This document shows, in pieces, positions 33,834 to 46,874 of a stretch of DNA of 64,000 bases. Source of the DNA: Ricinus communis (Eukaryota; Streptophyta; Magnoliopsida; Malpighiales; Euphorbiaceae); NCBI RefSeq assembly GCF_019578655.1, contig NC_063256.1, positions 26,832,342 to 26,896,341 on the forward strand, in the 5' to 3' direction. Position 1 is the stretch's first letter, and each line of letters begins with the position of its first letter. Below the pieces are notes generated by a model. It did not search any database and was not told the origin of the DNA. It worked only from the letters and a program-made list of their open reading frames with translations. The position numbers and the translations under genes are program-made.

Positions 33834-35315
33834 TCAAGTTTGGTGTATGGGTACAACCAACTTGGTAATATTGCAATAAAAAACTGGCTTTGGCAATGCT
33901 TTGGTGAGTGAGTCAGCAAGTTGATCGGCAGCATGAATGTGAGCAACAGTAATAATCTTGCATTGAACTTGATCTCGAACATAATGGAAATCAATAGCGA
34001 GATGCTTCATTCTACTATGGAAAACAAGATTTTCACATAGATATGTAACCCCAATGTTATCGCAGTAGATTATCGGTGAACAACTCAATATAATGCCAAG
34101 TTCCAAAAGTAGATTTTTTACCCAAGTTGTTTCATCGAGAGCACTTGCAACAGCACGATACTCGGCCTTAGTAGATGATCGGGCTATTGTAGTTTGCTTC
34201 TTCGAGGACCAACTGATTGGATTGTTGCCAAGAAATTGAAGATAAACTGTAGTGGATATGCGATCATTAACATCACCTGCCCAATCCGCATTAAAAAACA
34301 TAACAAGATTCAAGTTGTCGCTTTTTTTTAAATGAAGGCCATAGTTGACAGTCCCTTTGAGATACTGAAGTACTCGTTTAACAGCTTTCCAATGTTGTTC
34401 TGATGGAGCATGCATAAACTGAGAAAGTTTGTTGACAGCATATGATATATCTGGTCTTGTGAAACTGAGATATTGAAGTTTTCCAAGAACTTACCTGTAC
34501 TTGGTAGCATTGGTAGGAGGTGAACCATCAGAAACATGAAATATTTCAGTTGAGTTCATTGGCGTTTTGGCTGGATTACAGTTGTCCATATTTTCAGCAT
34601 GAAGAACATCTGTAATGTAGCGTGTTTGAGACAAGAATAAGGAGTCCCAATGACGAAAGACTTGAACACTAAGGAAATAATGAATATCACCTAGATCCTT
34701 AATTGAAAATCGGGTTGCAAGAGACAAGATAACCTTTTGAATGACCATGGGATTGCTTCTAGTGACAATGATGTCATCCACATAAATCAAGATATAAACA
34801 GCAAAATCAGAAGCTTGCTTAATGAACAGAGAACTATCTGACTCGGACTTGACAAATCCCATGGTGAGAAGATGAGCTTTGAGTTCATTATACCAAGCAC
34901 GAGGGGCTTGTTTAAGACCGTAAATAGTCTTTTTGAGTTGACAAATATGTGTCGGATATAAAGGATTGTCAAAGCCTGGGGGTTGATGCATATAAACTTC
35001 TTCTTCAAGGTGACCGTGAAGAAACACATTATTCACATCTAGCTGTTTGATAGACCAATTATTGTGAACAGCAAGACTTAGAACCACCCTAATTATTGTG
35101 GGTTTAACAATAGGGCTGAATGTGGAGTGATAATCTACCCCAGGCCTTTGAGTGAAGCCTTTTGCGACAAGTTGAGCTTTGTAGCGGTCGATTGTTCCAT
35201 CCGACTTCCTTTTAATCCTGTACAACCACTTGCAAGCAACAATATTAGTAGATGAATCAGGTGGTACAAGTACCCACATTTGGTTTTTCAATAATGCATC
35301 ATTTTCTATTTTCAT
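33834..35315 (-). pseudogene. Copia reverse transcriptase and RNase H
   Basis: The RT frame 35315..34491 (274 codons) starts MKIENDALLKNQMWVLVP and holds ACKWLYRIK, KGFTQRPGVDY, LDVNNVFLHG, LKKTIYGLKQAPRAWY and the catalytic box IYVDDIIVT (about residues 177-185). RNase H continues in a second frame (34415..33834) with the YLKGT motif, a NADWAGD Asp, SSTKAEYRAVA and ADSLTKALP. Only one frameshift near 34450..34500 separates them, so the copy is rather well kept. These enzymes would convert element RNA to DNA in the particle. Confidence 0.9.
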
Positions 35316-35329
35316 TGCTTCTTTCCACT

Positions 35330-36062
35330 GTGGGTGTTTGTTGGCTTGATGAAAGGTTTATGGAGTGATATCAGTTTCTACTTGAGTAAGGTAATCAAAA
35401 ATAACTTTCGATGTATGGATATTATTTTGAGAATGAGTGACCATGCGAGGGGCTGGTGGATTAGAAGTTGGGTTGTTCGATTGCTCAGTGTCAGGGATGC
35501 AATCCGTGATGGATGTAGCCGATGGTGGTGCACAAGCGGAATTTTTTGGAGTTGAACGAGTGGTTGGATTTGTTGTGGTAAGGGATGGTAAATGTAAGGG
35601 TAAAGGATTGTAATGTTGCAAGGTAGAAGTAGATACAGGGATTGAAGATGGCAAATCAGTTGATGGTGTAGGTACTGGCGGTGATTCTGTGGAGGGTAGT
35701 TGTCGAATCTTTTATGAACTGATGTAAGACAAGTGATCCCATGCTAGATTTTTGTAGGTCGAAATATTTAAAAACATGATTTTAAATGGAAACTCAATTT
35801 TGACAAAAATAACATCACGAGATAAATAAACTTTATTATTGACAGGGTCAAAACATTGATGACAATGATGAGAATTAGAGAAGCCTAAGTATACATAAGG
35901 TATTGATCATGGTTGAAGCTTATGTTTAGAATATGGTTTCAACCAAGGATAGCAAAGGCAGCCAAACGTTTTTAAGGATTGGTAGTTTGGTGTTGAGTGG
36001 AAGAGTTTTTCAAAAGGGGATTTATAGTTTAAGGTGTCTGTTGGCAAACGATTTATAAGGTA
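35330..36062 (-). pseudogene. Copia integrase C-terminal part and linker
   Basis: The minus strand gives SPFEKLF and FGCLCYPWLKPYSKHK near 36040..35920, the common copia segment after the integrase core, then CYLGFS-like and FDPVNNKVYLSRDV segments. A Pro/Ser/Thr-rich linker (35654..35358) leads to RT. The part joins 54607 and further right once the hAT (36063..54598) is removed. TAG and TGA stops occur. Confidence 0.8.
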
Positions 36063-36320
36063 TAGGGCTGAGCATGGATCTCGATGATTCTCGCCCGAAC
36101 CGAATTACCGTACTGAAAAATACCATAACCAAAATAACCGAAAGTTTTTATAACCAAATTGAATCGATCCAAATTTTTTTACTCTTATGGTATGGTACTG
36201 GTTCTTTAGTAAAAACCATACTATAATCGTACTAGAACCGATCTGTCTTGTACTGATTCGGACCAAACCGTAGAACCAAATTTTTTACATATATTTATTA
36301 ATAGTTGTTTATATTATATA

Positions 36321-36490
36321 AATAATACATATTAAAAATAACTATAATATTATAAAATACTTTATACTCTATAAAAAAATATTTTATATTTATCATTTAT
36401 ATAATTCAAGTAATTGTTATCGGAAATAAAAAATAATATATATTAAAAATAACTATAATATTATAATATACTTTATACTCTATTAAAGTT
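36321..36490. repeat. AT-rich tandem duplication, period about 111 bp
   Basis: AATAATACATATTAAAAATA at 36321 recurs almost unchanged at 36432, each copy ending in ACTTTATACTCTAT. It lies in hAT DNA directly left of the Mutator-like element. Confidence 0.8.
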
Positions 36491-37219
36491 GGGGTAATTG
36501 CAAAAGAATTCTCGACCTTTGGCAGTTTTCTCAATTTAATCATGTGTTTTTAATTGTAACAATGTCATGCGTGACATTATCAATTTTTTCAAATCGATAC
36601 ATAAATGAAATTTCTAGTGAAATTTATTCCACGTGGCTGTCAGCGCTCTGGTAATTTAAACACGCAGATACGGTGCGTTTTAAAGCAAAAGTAGAAATGT
36701 TGCGTTTTGCCCTATAGAAACGGTGCATTTTTCACATATTAGAACAAAAAAAAGATCGAAACGATGGCGTATATGGTGTAAGAAAACTTAAATCCCCAAA
36801 ATTGAAATAGTCGTTATTTCTTACTGTTTGTGATTACTTAAACCATTTGAAGAATAGAGTGAAAGTAAAAGAGAGTGAAAGTGAAGCCGCTTTGAAGAAT
36901 CAAACACGTTGTGGTCCCTTCAACCAGCAAAGACAGCAGCAGCCATCGAACATTGTGGTCCCTTGAAGTACCGACCACTGGAAAAAGACAAGTAAGTTAT
37001 TACATTGTTAATTGCTTTTCTAAGAAACTTTTACATTAACGAGATGAGTGCGATATGTGTGGGGTAGGGCATCAATCAATTTTTTATTACTGCACTTTTG
37101 AGTTTCTCAAAATGTATTTGACTTTACTGTGATTTTCGTATTTATTTATTTGAGTTTGTCATGGTCTGTAGGGTTTTATTCATGTATGTATTGTGTTTGT
37201 CTTGTTGAAATATTAACTC

Positions 37220-39649
37220 ATGCACTCTTTCAACAGAATGTCTGACAGCTTTTCTGTATATATAAACTATGGTGGGCGTTTTGCATCTGTTTATGGGAAT
37301 GTGGTTTATGTAGGTGGAGATATTTTGCCTAAACATGGATTAGACCCAGATAGGATAGGATATTTGGACATACTTGATGAAGCAGAAAAACTAGGGTATT
37401 ATGGGCCAAAGTTTTCTTATAAGATTCCAGGAATGAGTTTGAATGATGGGTTAAGGGAAATGGTGGATGATAGAGGGTTAATGGAAATGATTAAGTATAT
37501 AGATGAAGGCAATGGAGTATTACAAGTCTATATCGAAGGAGAGAAAGGACAAGTACCATTGCCTGGTGGTGTTAGCTGTATTAGTGAAAATCCAGAAGGT
37601 GTACATGAAACTGAGGAACATAGTGAGCAATTGCTGCAGGAAGTAGAATCAAAAGAGGATCCTAACTACTTACCAGTTGATGAGAGTGAGAGTGAGACTG
37701 ATGATTTAGATGAAACTGAGGATGAGGGTGACAATTTAGCACCTTTAGATGAAACTGTGTTTGATGTCAGTGTTGAACCCAATGAGCAATTGTAGCAACA
37801 AGTAGAATCAGAAGAGGATCATGAGTACTTACCAGTTGATGAGAGTGACACAAATGATGGACTAAATGATAATGAACTGTCAGATGATGATGAGTATGTG
37901 GAAGCAAGGAAAAGGACAGCAAAGTATAAGAATTATGTGCCTATTGATGAGCTTGCTAACAGATTACATGGCAACACTGGTTTGCAGTTCAAAAGATCAT
38001 CTACTGATGGCACTACTGGGGTAGAAAATGCTGGACATGAAGCATCTGGCTTTGTAAGTGAATACGAGGACTCTGATGGGGATGTGAATTCAGACAGTAC
38101 TGATGAGGATGGCATTGAAGAGGCTTCAAGAAAAAGGATTAAGAGGGTTGTATATGATCCCAGATATGATCATAAGTATTTATAGTTGGTTCTTGGAATG
38201 CGATTTGAAGATGCACATGTTTTAGAGTGCAGCTAGAAGTACTTATGAAGCTGCTTATAAGGAAGCCATTGATCAAATTAAAGTAGAGAATGAAGCTGCC
38301 TATAACAATTTTTTACAGAGGGATCCATCCAAATTTTGTAAGTCATTTATTTATGAGCTTCCTAAGTGTGATATGATTGATAACAATGTTAGTGAAACCT
38401 GCAATGGTTACATTGTGAAATTTAGGAGTATGACCATTATAGACATGCTATAAGAGATTAGATGTGCATTAATGGAGAGAATGCACAGTAAGTTGATGCA
38501 TGCTACTGGTTTAACTGACTCCATCACACCTAGAATTAGAACTAAGCTTGAAGAAATCAAGTACAATAGCAGATTATGTACTTCCAAACCTGCTGTCGGT
38601 GGCAAGTTCCAAGTGAACATAGGAGAGGATCAGTTTATTGTTGATATCAATGCGCATACTTGTACTTGTAGAACATGGCAGATAATAGGCATTCTTTGTA
38701 TCCATGCATGTTCTAGCATTCATTGGATGAACTAGGATAGTGCAACATTTGTGGACACGTACTATAGTGTAGAAACTTATATTGAAACCTACAAAAATGC
38801 TCTTGAGCCACTGAATGGCAGAAAAATGTGGCCACAAGCTGATGGGCTTCTAATCAAGGCATCCAAATTTAAGAAAATGCTTGGCAGACCTAAGAAGAAC
38901 AAGAAGAGAGATATCACTGAAGATCCAAAGAATCCTAATAAGCTGTCTAGACAAGGAATTCAAATGACTTGTGCAGTTTATGGAGGAGTTGGGCACAACA
39001 AGAGGAGTTATAAGATGAAAAATGATCCACCTTTCAAAAGGCCTCCTAAACTGCCAGTCAAGTGTGGCAGGACATGAAAAGCAACTTCTGCACTTCGATC
39101 TACTGCAACTTCCCCAACAACTCAATCTGATGTCCCTAGTTCATCAAGTGGACCAAGTCAATTTGTTGGCACACCTTCAAGTGGACCTCAAAGGAGGAAA
39201 AAAGAAACTGCATTAGTAAGTTATTTGAACACTTGTATTTGGTTTACATTTGAACAGTGGGAAGCAATTTGTATTCCTTATGGTTGTACAAACAGGATGA
39301 CCAAGGTTATGGAGTGAGTCTTTGAAGATTCTGGCAACATGTATTTGAGGGTAATTTCAGTACAACATTTTATTTGTTATTATTTTATGCCTAGGCTAAT
39401 GGAACAATTGTGTTTGGTTTCTAGATGCCTGAATAAAGGAGAGTGAAATTCATTTCTGGTACAAAGTCAGCAGCAAAGGCAGCATTAGTAAAGGCAGCAG
39501 CAAGTAAGGGCAAATCAGTTCCCTCTTATGCCAGACCAACAATTGCAAGTTCAACAAACAATAGACCTGGCAAAGGTCATGGCAGAAGAGCTAAAAATGG
39601 TGGGAGAGGTGCTGCACCTGTTGGAACCCAAGTGAGTCAAGCAAATTGA
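37220..39649 (+). pseudogene. MuDRA-like transposase gene without its DDE core
   Basis: The N-terminal domain (from about 37238, MSDSFSVYINYGGRF) and an acidic region run to 37795, where TAG replaces Gln, and continue at 37898..38184. The zinc-finger-like MuDR domain starts (LVLGMRFEDAHVLEC near 38190). After about 38235 the sequence jumps to the post-catalytic part (YEAAYKEAIDQIK, then CDMIDNN...ETCN near 38370). The whole DDE catalytic region is deleted. A SWIM zinc finger follows (CTCRTWQIIGILCIHA near 38660), then a damaged CCHC knuckle near 38970 and a basic tail (39443..39649). It cannot transpose by itself. Confidence 0.8.
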
Positions 39650-40140
39650 GTACTACAATGCAATTGTAATTAAATGTAGAGCATGGCATTTCCCTTTTTA
39701 GGCAAATATTGTGTTTGTTATCTTATTTGCAGACTTGTGCCTTTCTTTATAGCACCCTTTGCACTAATTATTTGTAGGCAAATACTGCCTTTGTACCCAC
39801 ACATATTAACAGAATATTTTGAAGGCAGATAATGCCTTTATTTTCATCAATTTGAACTCTTCTTAAACACTTATATTCTCCATTTATGATTAATACTAGT
39901 ACCATATATGCGAAAGGCATCCAACTTCAAGTTATATGGCCTATGTCAAAATGCTCAATAATCATAAATTAACATTGTCATTTATTCAATATTTCTGTTC
40001 AAATTACAAAACAAACATTTATCCAACAGTTAAGCTAAACTCATAGGCATTACAATACCAATACCAATGAGTAGTACAATACAAAACTTTCTCAAACCAC
40101 ATTAGGACACTCTCTTTGTAGCATTTTCTTCTCAGAATTA

Positions 40141-40207
40141 AGCTTTCTGCAGTAATCAAGTTTTCTGCATTCATCAAGTTTTCTGCAGTCATCAAGCTTT
40201 CTGCAGT
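40141..40207. repeat. 18-bp tandem repeats at the E3 target site
   Basis: Units of AAGTTTTCTGCAGTCATC type repeat about 3.8 times here. The fourth unit continues at 52703 after E3, and a diverged fifth runs from 52712 to about 52727. E3 inserted in the GCAGT of one unit. Confidence 0.85.
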
Positions 40208-41576
40208 TGATGTGTGCTAAGTCAAGCAAGACTATGACCTAAGGCAGTGTACCTATCAGTGGAGTATAGCTAACGGCGAGTACCAAGTGTCGTATTCCCC
40301 AAAGAACGTGTGAACCTAAATCTACTCAATCTTCTCTGTTATCTAATCACAGAACATAAATGGTGTTGATGAATAATTTCTAAATTAAATAATAGATACT
40401 CTAATTGTTGTCGAACTACGTATACTAGGGAATGATTAATTCAAGTAAAAGAATAAGAATAACCCTTTGGGAAGTCTTGTCTCTAAGGAATGGAAACTAA
40501 GGGTGGAATTAATTGATTGAATCCAATTTCCGTGGGAAAATCTCTACACAATTAATGCCTTTCTCAAGGACACTAACATCTTAACTTAGATTAATTAGGT
40601 TGAAATCTCTTCCTAACTCTAATTACCCAAATTAGCATTATGTACCATTTAACACTATTGAGAGTTGTTAATTCTCAATTCGGTAGAATGAAAACCCTAT
40701 CTCTAGGTGAATTCAATTCTAGGTTGCAAAGGACAATCCAAACCTAAACGTCTTTCTCAAGATCATTCAAATTTCAAAAATCATTCAACAAGATATGAAG
40801 AACAAATCAATAAATACTTCCATTGCAAACCAATATTGACAATCAATACATTCAATTCAAAATTTAAGTACAAAAATCCCTAGATAAAGAACCCCAATTG
40901 GTTAATAAGCTTAGGTAATCATGTTCATAATCACAACCAATAAGAATTCAATTACAAAAAAATGAGTAGAGGTAGAGGAACCCGAATACACCCTTGGATG
41001 AGAGTGAACAGCTCCAATTCCTCGTGCCCAATTTTGGATCGATTCTTGTTCCTCTTACTCGGATTGAAACCAATCGACAATCCTCGCCAATCTTTGATCT
41101 TTGAAGAGAATCCAAGTGAAACCTTGATCCAAGTCTCCTTTTCTCTTAGTTTCAACTCAGAAAACCCTTAGACAAGGAAAAAGATGAGTTTTGGACGTTC
41201 TAACCCTAGTTGCCTTTTTTTTTCTCTCTTCGTTCTTTTAATTAATACCCCATGTCGCCTCAAACACGGCCGTGTTAAGGACACGGGCTGGTGTTCCTGG
41301 CCGTGTTACTCTCTGTGGCCATGCTCTATAAGATCTACTTCTTCTTTGATGACCAACACGGCCATGTTCAGCTTCCTCATGCTCGTACTTAGCTCGTTTC
41401 GGCAGCTTTGACGTCCAATTATGCTCCAATTCTTTCCTTTTTCATTCTTTGACTTCTTTTGGACCTAATGCACATAAACATACGCATAGGGTGAGTGTTG
41501 GTACCAATTCACATCCAAATATCCATAAAATCGATCTTAAAAACCCCATTTAGATGTGTGTATTTTACGCACATCA
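40208..41576 (-). repeat. 3' LTR of E3
   Basis: It is 1369 bp, about 70 bp shorter than the 5' copy. The loss is in the CACGG/CCGTG cluster (41262..41370). It is otherwise almost identical to 51264..52702. Confidence 0.9.
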
Positions 41577-41592
41577 AATAACCCCACACTTA
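41577..41592 (-). other. Polypurine tract of E3
   Basis: The minus strand reads AAGTGTGGGGTTATTT directly before the U3 start TGATGTGCG. Confidence 0.75.
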
Positions 41593-42985
41593 GCTCATTG
41601 CTTGTCCTCAAGCAATCAAAAGTAAAATAAGGAAAATAAACCACTAAGAGACAACACTTAAACTGACAGACAAACTAGAAAGCTCCTGCACATATCCTTA
41701 ACAAATGTAAGTCAAACAGAAAGAAACGAAGCAATCAATTCAAGTATCACAACCAAGATGCTATTGATTCACAAAATACTATCTCAACAAAATTATTTAG
41801 AACCAACTCCTCACCAGATTCACTCTAAATCACTCAAAGTGTTTAAAGGGGTAGTGTTGAATCGCTCAATGCATCAACTACTGCCTTACTTGCTATATGC
41901 TTGCTCTTAAATCCTACTCCTACCACTTATGGAGAGTCAACAACCATGTCAAGAGGTCTTTATAAGGGTTGTAATAGGGATTAGGTAGGGGTAGGTAAAT
42001 TTAGTCAGAGTTGAACCTATGGTGTTCTGCAATGAAATACATGACATGCACACAAGCCACAAAAATTATAAGGGATAAACAATGAACAATAGTCCAAGGT
42101 GGGAAATAAGAATCAAGTCAAAATGTTTAGCTCACTTACTTTCTTTCTTTTCATCACCTTTCCCTCTTATTCTTCTATTTCTATATTTTTCTTCTTTCTT
42201 TCTTTTTTCTTTTTTTTTCATAAGGGAAGAACATTCACATAATAGAGTGAATTTCTTTTTGGATTGAAGTAAGTTGCTACAAGATTCCAAAGCTAGTCCC
42301 AAGATAAAAATTCCCAATAAAACAACTCATGTGCAAAATCATAACCCAAAGCAGAATAAAACTAAGTGGTAATGGAATATGATACAAGAAATGGTGATAG
42401 AAGGGGTTATCTATAGAATCAATAAACAAATGAAGGCTATTTGGCTATAATGAAAAACCTAAGTGCCTCTATCATACCAAAGTATTAAACTCTCCTTGTG
42501 GCCCTCATAAGCATTACCGAGCAAGTTCTAAAGGTAAAGACAGTAATCGACACTCTCAACAAGAAATAAATACAAGCATATAAAGTGTATGCTTACAATT
42601 GAGGCTCAATTTCTCACAAGTGTGCTTTTTGAGTAGGTTCCAAACAAAAATCATCAAAACAGAATTAAATAAACTAAAGCAACTTAGTGCAAAACTCAAA
42701 CTAATTATCTTACATTCTTCCGCAAGACTTAACACTATCGGTTTTACCCGATCACATGGACATAAACAGGATTTCAAAAGCAAGTCAACAGTAAGAGCAT
42801 CGAAACAAAGTGAAAAATTTTTAAAATTTTACAAAAAATTGCACAAAGAATAAATAAATAACTAAGATGGAATAAATGAAATGTGATATATACACTAGAA
42901 AAGGATCTGAATTTCATATACAAAATAATAGAACATGAAAGCAAGTATATATTGATATCACCACCCCACACTTGAAGGACACACT
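41593..42985 (-). other. 3' untranslated region of E3
   Basis: No gene is supported. It has a T-rich run at 42187..42220 and is nearly identical to E2 at 23186..24560. The region next to ORF2 contains the inverted repeat CACTGAGGACAGTGTGTCC (near 42980). Confidence 0.7.
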
Positions 42986-42999
42986 GTCCTCAGTGTACA

Positions 43000-44640
43000 A
43001 AATATATGAAATGAAAAGGAAAAAGGAAACTATCTACGATTATGGCTCCAGGGTGAAAAGAGGTGCATCGGTATATCGTGTTGGTATGTGGTGGAGGAGT
43101 GGGCTCTATGAGGATCGAAAGTAGTGTCACATGCAGGAGCTGGTGGATCAGCAGGAGCAACATCAATATGAGGCTCGTTAGGCTGTTGTGTTGAAGGGTG
43201 CTCAGTCGGAGAGGGAGGGCCGGTTGGATCATCCGCTAGAGGGATGTCAAAATGGCTCCTCGGAACCCGGCTCTGTGGCAGGAGTGCAGTGCAAAGTCCG
43301 TAGCAAAATATCATCAAACATGTCATTGGCCATAGAGGCCTCTAACCTACCTCCCCGCCTCAATCGGGGCCTAAAGCATAGCCCTCTGCCTCTCAGCGAG
43401 GCCATCATCCTGCTCAACCTCACGACTGACCGCTGTAAAGATCCGGTGAAAAGCCTCTTGTCGAATGAAATGCTGCTACTCTCCTCGCCAACCTCTCGCA
43501 CTCTAAGCTGCGTACTCTCTAAACTCAATTGGGAGACTCCTAAAGCGGTGAAGAAGACCTAGAAAGAGCTGAAGTAGGCAGTGCGGAGGAAGACTCAAAT
43601 ATCGGGAAGAAGGTGGGACATCCTGTGTACCATGGGCTCAAGTGGGGCGGTCGCTCCTCTCGAGTCTTTGCCAAGAGAGCATTCCTCGTCTATACTCTGG
43701 TCCTAGCGGACCCTACCTACGAGTCACTATCCCCATACTAACCATTTGGGGAAGTCCCAACATCTCCATCACCCCCAGCTCTGTCAAATGTGGTATTGCT
43801 TCCTCCAAAACTCCTAGCCAGTCGAGTGATGTAAGTCCCAAAATAGAAAAATACCTTATTTGAGTTGTTGCAGAAGGCACTGATCTGTCTGGCCAATAAG
43901 TACCCCATGTCGACAGACTGGTGCTGGTGCATGCTGTAAAGTATAAATAGGTCCGGCTGGGTAACTACACCACCGCTATCTCCTCTGCCAGTGATGGTCC
44001 TAGCCAGCAACGCATGCAAGTACCGCAGTCCCTCAGGCAAGTTAGAGGCCTTGGACTTGCTGGCATTGTATCCCTTAGTGTCATCAGAAATCTCAGCCCA
44101 CATTTGCGGATATGACACACCAGGCGTGTGTATACAGCGACTGTAAACCTCTTCAATTGCATCCTTCTCGGTCCCACAAGCCTAAGTGTACCCCAAATAC
44201 GTAAACTCATCGTGAAAGTTTGCTTTGCTAGTCCGAAACTGATCGCATCCGGTTATTGGAAGTCCCGTAACCGGCTTTGCAGAAAGAAAGTCTTGGCAAA
44301 CTCCAGTCAACTCCTATATGTTGGTTCAACAATGTCAAAAAATGTTGAAATGGGGGCGTCTCAAGATATGTTGTAGTTGCAAGTCCGATACCTCCAAGTC
44401 TTGGCCAGTCTATCCTACGCCCCTTTCCCAAATCTTTGTGCCTCATCGATTGATATCTCTCGCTCAAAGGTGGGCCGCCCTTGGAAAAGTAGGAATCGAT
44501 GGCCGCGATGGTCTAATTTGGCCTGAACTAGTCGGTGCGACTGACGATCGCGAGGAAGAGGAACCATCGGTCCGCCTCCTCTTGTAAACTCCTGATCCTC
44601 GTCTGGTGGACATGGTACCTGAAAAGGAAACTTTTAGTAC
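43000..44640 (-). pseudogene. Athila ORF2 (ATHILA ORF-1 family-like) remnant in E3
   Basis: On the minus strand it starts near 44610 (MSTRRGSGVY-like), passes RYQSMRHKDLGKGRRIDWP (frame 44467..44228) and then the conserved core in frame 44118..43738 (MSYPQMWAEISDDTKGYNAS, LHALLARTITGRGDSGGVV, LFILYSMHQHQSVDMGYLLA, GTYITRLARSFGG). It ends in an acidic Pro-rich tail (43326..43030). This is the family of conserved ORFs found after pol in Athila elements. It is split over several frames. A membrane or envelope role is only a suggestion in general knowledge, and no clear transmembrane segment is seen here. Confidence 0.7.
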
Positions 44641-44649
44641 TAAGGATCA

Positions 44650-45860
44650 ACAAAATTCTGGCAGCATAACGGCATAAAATGAACAAACCAAACGATTTAA
44701 CTCGATAAAATTAAACTGCTCAATGTCTTGCAAAGAAAATTTAATCCACAACACTACCAAGCAATGCTAACCAATTAAATTTGCAATTCATCCATATGGA
44801 GTTTACTTCGCCATAATCTATCACAAGGCAAACCAACATGCTAATGGCCGACAATAATAATAAAGAGAAAAATAAGGAATTAATCACAATCATAAATAAT
44901 GGTGGAAAATAAAAATGGAAAATATGAGCAAGTTAAGTATATAAACTACATTACAGAAAATAAAAGAAAATCAAGCACAAACATGAATGTAAATGCATCC
45001 ACCATATAATAAAATAAGGAAATAAATTAAAAAAGATAGAAAAAATTGAAACACAAATTCGAACACAAAGAAAACATAAATTTGAACTAATATCAAAATA
45101 AAATAATGGAAAATGAAGTTGGAGGATACTTACTTGACAAACGTAATATCCAAAGCCTTCGAGATGAGAAATAAGAAATAAGAGAGTAAGAGAGGAGAGA
45201 ATTGCTAAAACTAAGGGGAGAATAAAATTTTTGGAGATTTTGAAATGAAGTGGTATATATAGGCAGTGTACGGAACATGCCCATGTTCACCAACAGAGGC
45301 CGTGTTAAGGAGCACGGTCTGGATATCTGGCCGTGTTAAGCGAATAAAAACGTGCTGACTTACCATTTCTGAGAACACGCCCGTGTTTCGGACACGGTCT
45401 TGGACACGGGAACGTGTTGTGGACACAGTCGGGCATAAATGCCCGTGTTTCCTACTGTAAACATGTTCATCTTAATTTGATTTTCTTCAATTAGAACACG
45501 GACCGTGTTAACGAACACGGTCTCGAACACGCCCGTGTTGAACTCCAGAAAATGCAAAAGTTGTGATTCCCAACACTTTCTCACTCTTTCTCACCTGTAT
45601 AACCAATAAGTCCTCAACTCATACACTCAACATAAATAAAACTTACCAAAAATAAACTGTAAAATCTAATCAAACTAAGTTCACAACAAAAACTAAAGAA
45701 TTAAAACGAAATTAAAAGAAACAAGCTTCTTTAAAGTCATAAGCTAGACTTTATTCTTTTCTTTAAATCAGAAATGGAGCACCAAATTCACCCGCTCCTC
45801 CACATCCAGTGACCCTCCAAGGTAATGCTTCAACCTCTGCCCATTAACCTTGAAATTTCC
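44650..45860 (-). other. E3 spacer between integrase and ORF2, with palindrome cluster
   Basis: This is AT-rich and non-coding. A cluster of ACACG(G/C)CCGTGT words lies at about 45270..45540. The part up to 45686 matches E2 up to 27262. No gene is seen. Confidence 0.6.
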
Positions 45861-45874
45861 CTTTTCTGGATGAT

Positions 45875-46874
45875 TCAACTGCACCATAAGGGAAGACTTG
45901 TGTCATTGTAAATGGCCCCCGACCAACGACTCTTCAGCTTTCCTAGAAATAAACAGAGACAAGAGTTAAATAATAACACACTATCTCCTACGTTAAATTC
46001 CTTCCAATTTTTCAATCGTTTGGTCTTCGCCTTGTAGATTGTTGAATTTTCATAGGCTTGTTGACGCCACTCCTCTAGCTCATTTATCTGCCACTGCCTT
46101 TGTCTACCTGCGGTATCCAAATCAAAGTTACATGATTTAAGTGCCCATAATGCTTTATGTTCTAGCTCCACAGGTAAATGACAACCTTTTCCATACACAA
46201 GCCTAAAGGGAGTGAACCCTGTAGAAGTCCTATAGGTAGTTCTAAATGCCCATAAAGCATCATCTAGCTTTGTAGTCCAATCTTTCCTGCTGGCTCCTAC
46301 AATCTTCTCTAAAATGTGCTTGAGTCCCCTATTAGTAACCTCTACTTGCCCACTCATTTGTGGGTGATAAGGTGTGGAGAATCGCTGAGATACTCCATAT
46401 CTTTTCAGCACTTTCTCAAGTTGAGAATTACAGAAATGGGTTCCCCTATCACTAATTAATGCTCGAGGTGTTCCAAACCTAGAGAATAATCTCTTAAGGA
46501 ACCTCACAACTACCCTAGCATCATTAGTAGGCAAGGCTTGTGCCTCAGGCCGTTTAGAAAAATATTCAACAGCCACCATTATATACTTACATCCATACGA
46601 AGAAGGAAAAGGACCCATAAAATCAATGCTCCAAACATCAAAAATTTCAACACTTGTATACTATGTTGGGGCATTTCATCTCGGGCAGAAATATTACCTG
46701 ACCGTTGGCATGCATCACAAACTTGGACATAAGCTCGTGCATCCTGGAAGATAGTCGGCCAATAAAAACCAGCATCCATAACCTTCCTGGCCGTATGATT
46801 TGCGGCTTGGTGTCCACTAACCGGTCCCTAATGACAATGCTTGAGAATTTGAATAATCTCCTCCCCATATACAC
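45875..46874 (-). pseudogene. Athila integrase (E3)
   Basis: The zinc-finger region is in frame 46874..46579 ([24 protein letters not shown]). The catalytic core is mainly in frame 46618..45875, 247 codons: MGPFPSSYG after the first Asp region, [11 protein letters not shown] with the second Asp (about residue 58), and [14 protein letters not shown] with the Glu (about residue 93). The C-terminal part keeps [11 protein letters not shown] and KLKSRWSG. A frameshift near 46620 and another before 46830 separate the pieces. Integrase would insert the element cDNA; 5-bp duplications as seen around E3 fit this enzyme type. Confidence 0.9.

Noticed and set aside
42988..44590. Plus-strand ORFs 43188..43562, 44128..44376 and 44318..44587
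   Set aside because: They are shadows opposite the Athila ORF2 remnant and carry no known motif.
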